Below, one piece after another: positions 1 to 8,507 of a stretch of DNA of 64,000 nucleotides. Position 1 is the stretch's first letter. Each line of letters starts with the position of its first letter. The stretch is from Klebsiella michiganensis (lineage in GTDB: Bacteria > Pseudomonadota > Gammaproteobacteria > Enterobacterales > Enterobacteriaceae): NCBI GenBank assembly GCA_000963575.1, contig CP011077.1:3596001-3660000 (forward strand). Reading direction: 5' to 3'. Under the pieces are notes generated by a model that was not told the DNA's origin, did no database searches, and worked only from the letters and a program-made list of their open reading frames with translations. The position numbers were made by a program, and so were the translations under genes.

Positions 1-447
1 GATGACGGGGCCAAAGCCCAGGCCAAAACCAAATGTGATCCCCCAGGCGGAAAACGCCCGGCTGCGCGCTTTTCCCGCCGGAAACTGAACCGACAGGATG
101 GCAATCAGGCTGGTTAACATCGCCCCGCCGCTCAGTCCCTGCAAAAAGCGCCCCACAATAAGCCATTCCGGCGTCCGGGCCAGGCCACAGAGAACCGACG
201 TCAGGCCAAACCCAATAATGCTGATAATAAAAATACGCTTGCGGCCATATTTATCCGCCAATGTTCCCGTGGCCATTAATACCGCCGTACAGGAGAGGGT
301 ATAAGCGTTCATAATCCACTGCAGTTCGCGAAAATTGGCCTGCATCTGCTTTTCCAGCACCGGCAAGATAACCGGGACGCTGGATATCTCCAGGCCCGAC
401 ATCAACGCGGCCAAACAGACCGCCATCAGCGCTAAACTATTTTTCAT
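1..447 (-). CDS. MFS drug-exporter-type transporter, N-terminal part (cut by window edge)
   Basis: The visible 149 codons start at an ATG at 447 and run off the left edge, so only the first four or five membrane helices are present. The protein starts MKNSLALMAV and has the features of 14-helix DHA2 major facilitator exporters: WIMNAYTLS in helix 2, a loop GTLADKYGRKR between helices 2 and 3 (the MFS signature), and GRFLQGLSGGAM in helix 4. It would pump small compounds out of the cell with protons. It is transcribed away from the GlxA/AraC-type regulator at 565, with 117 bases between the two starts, so that regulator is the likely controller (inference). The substrate cannot be told. Confidence 0.85.
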   Translation of the reverse strand, partial: MKNSLALMAVCLAALMSGLEISSVPVILPVLEKQMQANFRELQWIMNAYTLSCTAVLMATGTLADKYGRKRIFIISIIGFGLTSVLCGLARTPEWLIVGRFLQGLSGGAMLTSLIAILSVQFPAGKARSRAFSAWGITFGFGLGFGPVI

Positions 448-564
448 ACTGATTTCCTGCAAAACGTTAAGAAGATGCCAGCATGAAAGATTCAGGGGGG
501 AGTAGAAATCGACGCCCAGGTCAGTTATCGTCAAGATCGTGCCATTTTCAGCGACAGGACAGCC

Positions 565-1578
565 ATGCCAATCCTCTCTCAGGTTCACTCCCCCGCTTTT
601 ACACCGAAAAATAGACGGCTGGTTGTGCTGGCCTATCAGTGTCTCTGCACCTTTGAGTTCGGGATTGCCGTCGAAGCTTTTGGCCGCGTGGATGAAGAGC
701 TCGGCCAGCCTCTCTATGATTTGCGCGTCGCGTCGTTAGAAAATGGCGTCTTTGACGCCCAGGGCGGGGTGCGTTTAGTGGTGGATGGCGGACTGGAGCT
801 GCTGGCCGATGCCGGGACGATTGTCATTCCCGGCTGGCGAAATGTTTTTGAACCGGCCCCGGAGCCGCTGATTGCCGCCTTGCAAAGTGCCCACCAAAAC
901 GGGGCCCGGATAGTGTCGATTTGCGCCGGCAGTTTTATTCTCTGCGAAACAGGATTACTGAACGGCAAGCGAGCCACCGCCCACTGGAACAGCACCGAGA
1001 TCCTCGCGGACAGGTTCCCTGCGGTGCAGGTGGAACACAGCATGATCTATGTCGATGAGGGCAGTCTGATCACCTCCGCGGGCGGCGCCGCCGGGGTTGA
1101 CCTGTGTCTGCATCTTATTCGTCGTGATTACGGGATTGAAATCGCCAACCGGACTGCACGCCGCATGATTACGCCCCCGCTACGGGAAGGCAGCCAGGCA
1201 CAGTGGGTTCAGCAGCCCGTCCCTAAACGCCGCACCAACAGCCTGGCGCCCTTGCTGGACGACTTGCGCCACCATCTCAATGCGCCCATGGTGATCGAGC
1301 AGCTGGCCAGGCAAGCGGGCATGAGCCGCCGGACCTTTATCCGCCGGTTCAAAGATACCACCGGCACCACGCCGGGCGAGTGGATGCTCAGCCTCCGGCT
1401 GGAAAAAGCTTGTGCGCTGCTGGAAAGCGAGAAACTCAGCATTGATCAGGTTGCAGAACAGTCTGGATTTGGCTCAGCGGAAACGCTCCGGCATCACTTC
1501 CGGCTGCGCTTTAAAACCACGCCCACACAGTGGCGCAAGACCTTCAAGGCCCGAACATGCATACCCGTTTCTGAATAG
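565..1578 (+). CDS. GlxA/FtrA-type AraC-family transcriptional regulator
   Basis: A 337-residue DNA-binding regulator. Residues about 15-185 form a DJ-1/PfpI-like (class I glutamine amidotransferase) fold with the nucleophile elbow SICAGSFILCETGLL around residue 115. Residues about 225-330 form a double helix-turn-helix AraC domain, seen as QLARQAGMSRRTFIRRFK and QVAEQSGFGSAETLRHHF. In this family the N-terminal domain is thought to sense a small molecule rather than act as an enzyme. It faces the MFS gene divergently, which suggests local control of that exporter. The ATG at 565 fits the family N-terminus. The inducer is unknown. Confidence 0.85.
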   Translation: MPILSQVHSPAFTPKNRRLVVLAYQCLCTFEFGIAVEAFGRVDEELGQPLYDLRVASLENGVFDAQGGVRLVVDGGLELLADAGTIVIPGWRNVFEPAPEPLIAALQSAHQNGARIVSICAGSFILCETGLLNGKRATAHWNSTEILADRFPAVQVEHSMIYVDEGSLITSAGGAAGVDLCLHLIRRDYGIEIANRTARRMITPPLREGSQAQWVQQPVPKRRTNSLAPLLDDLRHHLNAPMVIEQLARQAGMSRRTFIRRFKDTTGTTPGEWMLSLRLEKACALLESEKLSIDQVAEQSGFGSAETLRHHFRLRFKTTPTQWRKTFKARTCIPVSE

Positions 1579-1608
1579 GTAAAAAATAAGGCAGGAAACG
1601 CTGAATGA

Positions 1609-1634
1609 GGCGGGCAGCAGCGCTGCCACCCGCC
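1609..1634. terminator. GC-rich hairpin between convergent genes
   Basis: GGCGGG and CAGC pair with GCTG and CCCGCC across a three-base loop, with a small bulge. It lies between the convergent ends of the regulator (1578) and the porin (1645). There is no good T-run on either strand, so it is a weak or factor-assisted terminator at best. Confidence 0.4.
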
Positions 1635-1644
1635 AGAGGCACGA

Positions 1645-2796
1645 TTAGAAATCGTAGCGCAGACGCACCAGGTTCATGTCGCCCAGGTTGTCGGTGCTGG
1701 AGGTGAAGACGTGCTCGTAGTCCACCTGGAAGCCGTAATCCAGCTTGAAGCTCACGCCCACACCGTTGTCGATGCGCTGGTAGCTGCGGCCGGTGACGTA
1801 CTGCAGACGGTCACCCATGAAGTATGGCTGCACGGATTTAACCGCGTACTGGCCAACCGGGATGGTGTAACCCGCAAAGTACTCGATGCCCCACGCGTCG
1901 CCGGAGAAGTAGTTGTTGACGTCTTTCAGCTTGGTGGTCAGGAAGTTCTGATACCAGCCGCCGCCGAAGCTAAACGTCCAGTTGTCCGGTTTCCAGCTCA
2001 GCGCAGTCCCGTAGATGTTCTGGTTGTAAGACTTGCTATCCCCGTCGGTCGGGTTACGCATATCGGCCCGGGTGTAGTTCCATGCGGTACCCCAGGTCAG
2101 GTCTTTGGTGATGTGGTAATCCACGCCCAGAGAGCCGCCGCCTTTACGCTTGTAGCGCATGCCGGTGGTAGCACGGATGTCGTGATCTTCAAACAGGTAA
2201 GAAGCGTACACGTCCGCATCGCCGAAGGTATTTTTGTACTTCAGCATGTTGCGGGAACGGTAAGAGCCGTCGTAGTCGCCGTTCATGCCGTTACCCGGAG
2301 CCTGACCGATCATGTCGTAGTCCCAGATATCGGTTTTCGCGCCAACCACATCATAGTAGATGCTGTTTTGCTGGCCGTAGGTCAGCTGACCCCAGGTTTT
2401 GCTTTTCAGGCCGGTGTACAGCATACGGCGAGTGGTATTGTTCGCGCCTTCTGCATAGTGGTTGTCCCACTCAAATACCGCCGGAATATTTACGCCCAGC
2501 TCGTAATAGCTGATCCAGCTAATATCATCGAACAGATAATAATCAGCCGCGAAGCGGAAACGGGTGCCGCCGTCAAAGCCATTACGCTTATAGGAGCCTT
2601 TATCGCCGTCGCCGGACATCATATTAAACTGTGGACGAATACTGCCGCCCACGGTGAAATTGAGGCGGCTGAGCGGGTTCCCGGCCTGCGGATCTTGCTT
2701 CAGGACGGTGATTTCTGCGTTAGCAGCGAACGACGCCATACCTGCAAGCAGGCCGGCCCCAATCAGTAATGGTAAAGCGCGCAAATTTGCTTTCAT
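1645..2796 (-). CDS. outer-membrane general porin (Gram-negative porin family)
   Basis: A 383-residue beta-barrel precursor. It starts with a signal peptide (positively charged MKANLR, a hydrophobic core, cleavage after ANA near residue 27) and ends in the outer-membrane C-terminal signature LRYDF with a terminal Phe. The mature part is rich in alternating aromatic/polar strands, for example GTRFRFAADYYLF and NMLKYKNTFGDADVYASYLF, with loops rich in Gly, Asn and Asp. It probably forms a passive channel for small hydrophilic solutes. It does not look like OmpC/OmpF or OprD/ChiP; I cannot name a closer relative. The start is supported by an AGGAT element a few bases before the ATG. It stands alone, convergent with the regulator gene and followed upstream by a 220-base gap that also ends ybbP. 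Confidence 0.8.
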   Translation of the reverse strand: MKANLRALPLLIGAGLLAGMASFAANAEITVLKQDPQAGNPLSRLNFTVGGSIRPQFNMMSGDGDKGSYKRNGFDGGTRFRFAADYYLFDDISWISYYELGVNIPAVFEWDNHYAEGANNTTRRMLYTGLKSKTWGQLTYGQQNSIYYDVVGAKTDIWDYDMIGQAPGNGMNGDYDGSYRSRNMLKYKNTFGDADVYASYLFEDHDIRATTGMRYKRKGGGSLGVDYHITKDLTWGTAWNYTRADMRNPTDGDSKSYNQNIYGTALSWKPDNWTFSFGGGWYQNFLTTKLKDVNNYFSGDAWGIEYFAGYTIPVGQYAVKSVQPYFMGDRLQYVTGRSYQRIDNGVGVSFKLDYGFQVDYEHVFTSSTDNLGDMNLVRLRYDF

Positions 2797-2991
2797 GTGG
2801 ATCCTTAGTAACCGTATTTATTATAAGCGCGGGCATATTAACGCTTATTAAGTCCGATTTCTGAGGGATTTTTATTAATTCGTGCGGTTATCCATCAGTC
2901 TTTTCTTAATAGATATTAAAAAAACAGCAATAAATGCAGAAAATATGTTCTAACGCAATAAACAGCGAAATATAAACAATTTTATAGCGGT

Positions 2992-3013
2992 AGCCGGGCG
3001 TCCCTGCCCGGCT
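2992..3013. terminator. hairpin downstream of ybbP
   Basis: A perfect 8-base stem (AGCCGGGC / GCCCGGCT) with a 6-base loop sits three bases past the ybbP stop codon. A short T-run exists only on the + side, so it may mainly protect the 3' end of the ybbP message. Confidence 0.45.
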
Positions 3014-3016
3014 TTC

Positions 3017-5431
3017 TCAGACGACAAACTGGCGGAAAAGCGCCTTGCCTTTCAGTAAACGAACGCCCAGCCAGCCGCCACACAGCGACAGCAATATCGC
3101 CCCGGTCACCGGCAGCACTACCCACAGACGCAAATCAGGCTCCCAGGGGAAGTCGAACACCCGCGTTTGCAGCACGCCAAGTGCCGTTTCAGCGCCGATG
3201 GCCGCCACCAGGCCGGATACCAGCCCCAGCACGGCAAACTCACACCACAGCGTGGTTCTGAGCAGTTTTTTCCCCGCCCCCAGCGTCCGGTAAACCACCA
3301 GTTCCTGATGACGCTGGCGCATGCCAACCTGCACCTGAGCCAGAAGCAGCAGGAGGCCGCAGGCGGTCACCAGCACTACCATCACCTCAAGCGCGCGGCT
3401 GACCTGCTCCAGCACCTGGTCGATTTGTTTCAGGATAGCCCCGATATCCAGCAGGCTGACGGTCGGGAACTCACGGTTAAGCTGGGTCAGCAGGCCATTA
3501 CTCCCCTCCCAGCGGAAGCTGGTGAGCCAGCTCTGCGGCTGCCCGTCCAGCGCCCCCGGCGGGAAAATGAAGTAGAAGTTTGGCCGCAGGCTTTCCCAGT
3601 CCACTTTGCGCAGGCTGGTCACCTTCGCGGTGAAGTCCTGGGTATCTCCCATGAAGGTCACGCTGTCGCCGAGCCTGATGTTCAGCCGCTTCGCCACGCC
3701 GTCGTCCATTGACACTTCCCCGGCCTTCGGCGGCCAGCTTCCCGCCAGGATCGGGTTATGATCCGGCCTCTGGCTCTGCCAGGTCAGATTCAGCTCGCGG
3801 TTCAGCGCCTCGTCCGGGTTACCCTCGGTGGACTGGCCGTTAATCGCCGTCATCCGCGCCCGCACGATGGGGTAGAACGAATCCGGGATCACCTGATGGT
3901 CGGCAAGGAAGGTTTTCACCGGCTGAACCTGCTCCGGGGCAATGTTCACCAGGAAGTAGTTCGGGCTTTCCGGCGGCAGCTGCTGCTGCCATCTGTCCAG
4001 CAAATCGCCCCGCAGCACGAGCAGCAGCGCCAGCAGCATAAACGACAGCGAGAACGCCGCCAGCTGGCTGAGCGTCGCCCACGGCTGGCGCAGCAGGCGG
4101 TTGACCGCCAGGCGCAGGGCCAGGTTTTTTAGCGTCAGTTTCTTAAGCAGCTTCAGGACGCCCCAGCCGACGAGGCCGCACAGCGCCGCCAGCACCAGCG
4201 TACCCGCCAGCACCGCCCACAGCAGCGCACTGCCGCCCATGAGCAACGCCAGCAGCAGCACCACTACGACGCTTATCACCGGCAGATAAATCTTCAGCGG
4301 CCAGACGTTGGCCACGGCGTCACGGCGCAGCACGCGCAGTGGCTGAGTGGCCAGCAGCAGCCGGTACGGCCGCAGCCCCACCAGCACCGAAATAGTGACC
4401 ATGGCCCCGACAGCCCACACCCACGGCCAGAGGCTCGCCGGCGGCAACGCGGCAGGCAACACCGGCTTCAACAGCTGCATCAGCGCGGCTTCAAACAGCA
4501 ACCCGACGGCTCCCCCGGCAATCGCCGAGAGCACCAGCACCATCAGCCACTGGCCGATAATCAGCTTCCGCAGCGCCGCCCTGCCCGCCCCCAGGGTTTT
4601 CAGAATAGCCACCAGATCGTAGCGGCTGCGGCAGTAGTGGCTCATCGCCACGGCAATCGCCGCCACGGCCAGCAGCAGCGTCAGCAGAGCGGAAAGCAGC
4701 AGGAACTGCTGAGAACGTTCCAGGGATTTGCCCAGGGCGCCTTCGTCCTGCTCCATGCCAATCCAGCGCTGCTCCGGCTTCAGCTTCGGCAGCAGAAAAT
4801 TTTCGTACTGCGCTAGCTGCTGCGGGTTGCCGCCAAATTTGTAGCGCCAGCTGATGCGGCTCCCGGGCTGCACCGCCCCGGTCTTCTCAACGTCGGCCAG
4901 GTTCATCATCAGGCGGGGCGCAATCTGGAACGGGTTAAACCCGGCGTCCGGCTCCTGAATCACCTGCCCGGCAATGCGCAGCGTGGCATCGCCCACGTCA
5001 ATATTGTCGCCCACTTTCAGGTTGAGCAACGCCAGCAGGCGAGGCGCAAGGAGCGCGGTACCCGGCTCGGGCTTCAGGCCCGGCGGGTTGGTTTCCAGCT
5101 CGCCGTACATCGGGTAAACGCCATCCACCGCTTTCACATCGGCCAACTGCGGCGTGTCACCGGCAAAGGTCATGGTGGCGAAGCTCAGCTGTTTGCCGAC
5201 CTTTAAGCCATCGCTTTGGGCCTGGGTCAGCCACTCGTCCGGTACGGCACGCGCGCTACGCAACGTCCGATCGCCCGCCATATACTCGCGGCTTTGCTGG
5301 CTGAGGCCTTTTTCCATTCTGTCGCTGATGCTGCCGAGCGCCAGCACGCAGGCCACCGCCAGGCTCAGCGCCAGCCAGACAATCAGCAGCGAGGGGGAGC
5401 GCCACTCGCGCCAGAACCAGCGGGCTATCAT
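3017..5431 (-). CDS. ybbP: ABC transporter permease YbbP
   Basis: A membrane permease of the FtsX/MacB-type superfamily, about 804 residues from the ATG at 5431 (MIARWFWREWRSPSLL), the same length and start as E. coli YbbP. An upstream in-frame codon exists, but the ATG at 5431 overlaps the ybbA stop as ATGA, which argues for translational coupling. It has an N-terminal helix, a large periplasmic domain, a first FtsX block (about 245-330), further helices (about 345-480), a second periplasmic domain and a final FtsX block (about 680-800). With YbbA it forms a predicted exporter of unknown substrate; the neighbouring tesA suggests a link to lipid or ester chemistry, which remains inference. 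Confidence 0.93.
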   Translation of the reverse strand: MIARWFWREWRSPSLLIVWLALSLAVACVLALGSISDRMEKGLSQQSREYMAGDRTLRSARAVPDEWLTQAQSDGLKVGKQLSFATMTFAGDTPQLADVKAVDGVYPMYGELETNPPGLKPEPGTALLAPRLLALLNLKVGDNIDVGDATLRIAGQVIQEPDAGFNPFQIAPRLMMNLADVEKTGAVQPGSRISWRYKFGGNPQQLAQYENFLLPKLKPEQRWIGMEQDEGALGKSLERSQQFLLLSALLTLLLAVAAIAVAMSHYCRSRYDLVAILKTLGAGRAALRKLIIGQWLMVLVLSAIAGGAVGLLFEAALMQLLKPVLPAALPPASLWPWVWAVGAMVTISVLVGLRPYRLLLATQPLRVLRRDAVANVWPLKIYLPVISVVVVLLLALLMGGSALLWAVLAGTLVLAALCGLVGWGVLKLLKKLTLKNLALRLAVNRLLRQPWATLSQLAAFSLSFMLLALLLVLRGDLLDRWQQQLPPESPNYFLVNIAPEQVQPVKTFLADHQVIPDSFYPIVRARMTAINGQSTEGNPDEALNRELNLTWQSQRPDHNPILAGSWPPKAGEVSMDDGVAKRLNIRLGDSVTFMGDTQDFTAKVTSLRKVDWESLRPNFYFIFPPGALDGQPQSWLTSFRWEGSNGLLTQLNREFPTVSLLDIGAILKQIDQVLEQVSRALEVMVVLVTACGLLLLLAQVQVGMRQRHQELVVYRTLGAGKKLLRTTLWCEFAVLGLVSGLVAAIGAETALGVLQTRVFDFPWEPDLRLWVVLPVTGAILLSLCGGWLGVRLLKGKALFRQFVV

Positions 5432-6114
5432 GCTTCCTCCCACAATTTGCCTTCGCGCAGCCTCAACCGGCGGTCACAGCGGGCCGCAAGCTGCTCGTCG
5501 TGGGTGACCAGGATAAGCGTGGTGGCGAAATCACGGTTGAGGGAAAACAGCAGGTCTGCGATGCGGTCCCCGGTTTGCCTGTCGAGGTTGCCGGTGGGCT
5601 CGTCGGCAAACAGCACGCCCGGTTTGCCGTTAAACGCCCGAGCCAGCGCCACGCGCTGCTGCTCGCCCCCGGAGAGTTGTGCCGGCAAGTGATCCAGCCG
5701 TTTGCCTAAGCCCAGTTGTTCCAGCAGCGCTTTAGCCTGCGCGCGGCTGGACGAACTGTTTTCACCGCGCAGCAGCGAGGGAAGCTCCACGTTTTCCAGG
5801 GCATTAAGGGTGGGCACCAGCATAAAGGACTGAAATACAAACCCGACGTTACTGGCGCGCAGCGCCGCCCTCGCCTCTTCATCCATGCTGTGCAGCGGCT
5901 GCCCGCAAAGGTGGACTTCGCCGTCCGTGCCGTCATCGAGCCCGGCCAGAATCGCCAGCAGCGTGGACTTGCCCGATCCCGACTCGCCAATCAGGGCGAT
6001 GGTTTCGGCCGGTTTGACAACCAGCTCAACTCCGGTAAGGATGGAAAGCTCGTGTTCACCCTGACCCACGGACTTACTAAGATGATGAACTTCAACAATG
6101 TTTTCCGCTGGCAT
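5428..6114 (-). CDS. ybbA: ABC transporter ATP-binding protein YbbA
   Basis: A 228-residue ATPase of the LolD/MacB class. Walker A is GESGSGKST (about residues 43-51), the signature motif is LSGGEQQRVALARA (about 146-159), Walker B is VLFADEPTG and the H-loop is VTHD. It powers the permease YbbP, with which it overlaps by four bases. Its 5' end overlaps the divergent tesA gene by about 33 bases, as in E. coli, so the two transcripts start inside each other's coding region. Confidence 0.95.
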   Translation of the reverse strand: MPAENIVEVHHLSKSVGQGEHELSILTGVELVVKPAETIALIGESGSGKSTLLAILAGLDDGTDGEVHLCGQPLHSMDEEARAALRASNVGFVFQSFMLVPTLNALENVELPSLLRGENSSSSRAQAKALLEQLGLGKRLDHLPAQLSGGEQQRVALARAFNGKPGVLFADEPTGNLDRQTGDRIADLLFSLNRDFATTLILVTHDEQLAARCDRRLRLREGKLWEEA

Positions 6115-6705
6115 TTGCCCTTCCTGTTTCTGGCTTTGATGACTTTCCGCGCCGCTGCGGCGGACACGTTATTGATTTTAGGCGATAGTCTGAGCGCCGG
6201 TTACCGTATGGCGGCCACCAGCGCCTGGCCCGCACTGCTGGATGCCAAATGGCAGCCGCAGGGTACAAAAGTCGTGAATGCGAGCATCAGCGGTGATACC
6301 GCGGCGCAGGGCCTGGCTCGCCTGCCGGCGCTGCTAAAACAGCATCAGCCCCGCTGGGTGCTGGTGGAGCTTGGCGGCAACGATGGCCTGCGGGGGTTCC
6401 AGCCTCAAGAGGTAGAAAAAACCCTTAACCAGGTCATCACCGATGTGAAGGCCGCCAATGCCCAACCGCTGCTGATGCAAATTCGCCTGCCCGCCAACTA
6501 CGGACGCCGCTATAATGAGGCGTTTAGCGCTATTTATCCGCAGCTTGCCAAAGAGTTTGATATTCCTTTGCTCCCGTTCTTTATGGAGGAGGTCTATCTG
6601 AAACCGCAATGGATGCAGGATGACGGCATTCACCCTAATCGGGATGCTCAGCCGTTTATCGCCGACTGGATGGCGACGCGGCTGACTCCGTTACTCTCTA
6701 AATAA
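6082..6705 (+). CDS. tesA: periplasmic acyl-CoA thioesterase I / protease I / lysophospholipase L1
   Basis: A 207-residue precursor of the SGNH (GDSL) hydrolase family. The start MMNFNNVF at 6082 (or the second Met at 6085) matches E. coli TesA and is followed by a signal peptide ending AAA just before ADTLLILGDSLSAGYRM, where the Ser of GDSL is the nucleophile. The oxyanion Gly/Asn lies in ELGGNDGLRG and the catalytic Asp and His in DDGIHPN near the C-terminus. It hydrolyses acyl thioesters, some esters and lysophospholipids in the periplasm. The open frame continues upstream into ybbA on the other strand, but nothing there resembles TesA, so the signal-peptide start is preferred. Confidence 0.95.
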   Translation: MMNFNNVFRWHLPFLFLALMTFRAAAADTLLILGDSLSAGYRMAATSAWPALLDAKWQPQGTKVVNASISGDTAAQGLARLPALLKQHQPRWVLVELGGNDGLRGFQPQEVEKTLNQVITDVKAANAQPLLMQIRLPANYGRRYNEAFSAIYPQLAKEFDIPLLPFFMEEVYLKPQWMQDDGIHPNRDAQPFIADWMATRLTPLLSK

Positions 6706-6782
6706 TCGGCGTCGCAGCGTCAGGCATGACGAGATAGTTAAACACGACTGATAAATAATCGGGGCGCCCTTCGGGTAAAGTT

Positions 6783-7553
6783 ATGCAAAAATCTGTTTTA
6801 ATTACAGGCTGCTCCAGCGGGATTGGCTTAGCCAGCGCGCAGGAGTTACAGAAGCTTGGCTATAACATTCTCGCCGCCTGCCGCAAACCGGCAGACGTAG
6901 AGCGTATGAATCAGCTTGGGTTTACCGGCATTCAGCTCGATCTTGATGATCCGGAAAGCGTCAAACGCGCCGCCGCCGAAGTGATTGCCATCACCGGCAA
7001 CCGCCTGTACGGGCTGTTTAATAACGGCGGTTACGGCGTGTATGGCCCGCTGAACGCCATCTCCCGTGAACAGCTTGAGCAGCAGTTCTCCACCAACTTC
7101 TTCGGCACGCACCAGCTCACCATGCTGCTGCTGCCGGCCATGCAGCCTCATCAGGAAGGCCGCATCGTGATGACCAGTTCGGTAATGGGGCTGATTTCCA
7201 CGCCGGGGCGCGGAGCCTACGCCGCCAGTAAATATGCGCTGGAAGCCTGGTCGGACGCGCTGCGCATGGAGCTTCGCCACAGCGGGATTAAAGTCAGCCT
7301 GATTGAGCCGGGGCCAATCCGCACCCGCTTCACCGATAACGTCAATCAAACCCAGAGCGACAAGCCGGTAGAGAACCCCGGCATCGCCGCCCGGTTTACC
7401 CTCGGCCCGGAGGCGGTGGTGGCCAAAGTGCGCCATGCTTTTGAAAGCCCAAGGCCGAAGTTGCGCTATCCGGTGACCGTGGTGACCCACGTTATAACCG
7501 TGCTGCGCCGCCTGCTGCCAGCGTGCGTAATGGACAAAATTTTACGGAGCTGA
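6783..7553 (+). CDS. ybbO: SDR-family NADP-dependent oxidoreductase YbbO
   Basis: A 256-residue classical short-chain dehydrogenase/reductase. The cofactor motif is TGCSSGIG at residues about 8-15, NNGGYG is the NNAG-equivalent, and the catalytic set is Ser (MTSSVMG), Tyr and Lys (YAASKYALE). E. coli YbbO is described as an NADP-dependent reductase of medium and long aldehydes. It lies 77 bases after tesA in the same direction, so a joint transcript is possible. E. coli YbbO is annotated a little longer at the N-terminus; the ATG at 6783 gives a complete Rossmann fold and is kept. Confidence 0.92.
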   Translation: MQKSVLITGCSSGIGLASAQELQKLGYNILAACRKPADVERMNQLGFTGIQLDLDDPESVKRAAAEVIAITGNRLYGLFNNGGYGVYGPLNAISREQLEQQFSTNFFGTHQLTMLLLPAMQPHQEGRIVMTSSVMGLISTPGRGAYAASKYALEAWSDALRMELRHSGIKVSLIEPGPIRTRFTDNVNQTQSDKPVENPGIAARFTLGPEAVVAKVRHAFESPRPKLRYPVTVVTHVITVLRRLLPACVMDKILRS

Positions 7554-7612
7554 GTTGAAGTCCCGGCCTCAGCCCCCATGTAAAAAAACAAATGCTTAAC
7601 AGAGAATCGCCC

Positions 7613-8467
7613 ATGTCCGCAGAAAACATTATCAACATTACTGAAGCGAACCTGCACCAGACGCTGGAACAGTCCATGGCTAAACCCGTGCTGTTTTATT
7701 TCTGGTCTGCCCGCAGCCAGCATTGCGAGCAGTTAACGCCGGTACTGGACAAGCTCGCCGCCCAATACAGCGGCCAGTTTATTCTCGCCAAAGTTGACTG
7801 TGACGCCGAGCAGATGGTGGCCTCGCAGTTTGGCCTGCGCTCTATTCCTACCGTATACCTCTTCCAGAATGGTCAGCCGGTAGACGGCTTCCAGGGGCCG
7901 CAGCCGGAAGAAGCGATTCGCGCCCTGCTCGACAAAGTGCTGCCGCGGGAAGAAGAGCTGAAAGCCCAGCAGGCCGTAGAACTGATGCAGGAAGGCAAAC
8001 ACGCCGAAGCCCTGCCGCTGCTGAAAGATGCGTGGCAGCTGTCCGGCCAGAATAGCGAAATTGGCCTGCTGCTGGCGGAAGTACAGATTGCCCTGAACCG
8101 CAGCGAAGACGCCGAAGCGGTGCTGAAAACCGTGCCTCTGCAGGACCAGGACACCCGCTATCAGGCGCTGGTTTCCCAGATTGAGCTGCTGAAACAGGCT
8201 GCCGACACGCCGGAAATTCAGCAGTTGCAGCAGCAGGTACAAAACGAGCCGGACAACGCCCAGCTCGCCAGTCAGCTAGCGCTGCAGCTTCATCAGGTTG
8301 GCCGGAATGAAGAAGCGCTGGAGCTGCTTTATACCCATCTGAAAAAAGACCTGGGTGCCGCCGACGGCCAGGCGCGCAAGATGATGATGGAGATTCTGGC
8401 CGCGCTGGGCACCGGTGACGCGCTGGCATCCAAATATCGCCGCCAGATTTATGCGTTGATGTATTAA
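7613..8467 (+). CDS. cnoX: chaperedoxin CnoX (YbbN)
   Basis: A 284-residue two-domain protein: a thioredoxin fold (about 1-110) followed by tetratricopeptide-like repeats (about 115-284). The usual CxxC of thioredoxins is SQHC here (WSARSQHC), the atypical SxxC of enterobacterial CnoX. In E. coli it protects substrates from oxidative aggregation and hands them to GroEL/DnaK. The start MSAENIINI at 7613 matches the family; an upstream in-frame ATG at 7592 adds seven residues not seen in relatives. It is closed by a strong terminator at 8481. Confidence 0.95.
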   Translation: MSAENIINITEANLHQTLEQSMAKPVLFYFWSARSQHCEQLTPVLDKLAAQYSGQFILAKVDCDAEQMVASQFGLRSIPTVYLFQNGQPVDGFQGPQPEEAIRALLDKVLPREEELKAQQAVELMQEGKHAEALPLLKDAWQLSGQNSEIGLLLAEVQIALNRSEDAEAVLKTVPLQDQDTRYQALVSQIELLKQAADTPEIQQLQQQVQNEPDNAQLASQLALQLHQVGRNEEALELLYTHLKKDLGAADGQARKMMMEILAALGTGDALASKYRRQIYALMY

Positions 8468-8480
8468 TCTGCTAAAAACA

Positions 8481-8507
8481 AAAGGCCGGATATTCCGGCC
8501 TTTTTTT
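8481..8507. terminator. bidirectional intrinsic terminator
   Basis: A 10-base perfect stem (AAAGGCCGGA / TCCGGCCTTT) with loop TAT and a seven-T run serves cnoX on the + strand. On the minus strand the same hairpin overlaps the last codons of the cfa paralogue and is followed by TTTTGTTTTT, so it serves both convergent genes. Confidence 0.9.

Noticed and set aside
1711..2769. Long open frame antisense to the porin gene (about 350 codons)
   Set aside because: It mirrors the porin codon pattern, has no ribosome binding site and no recognisable domain, while the porin on the other strand has a signal peptide and the C-terminal Phe signature.
5716..6081. Extension of tesA upstream into ybbA
   Set aside because: The frame is the complement of ybbA; TesA needs its signal peptide at the N-terminus, which starts at 6082.
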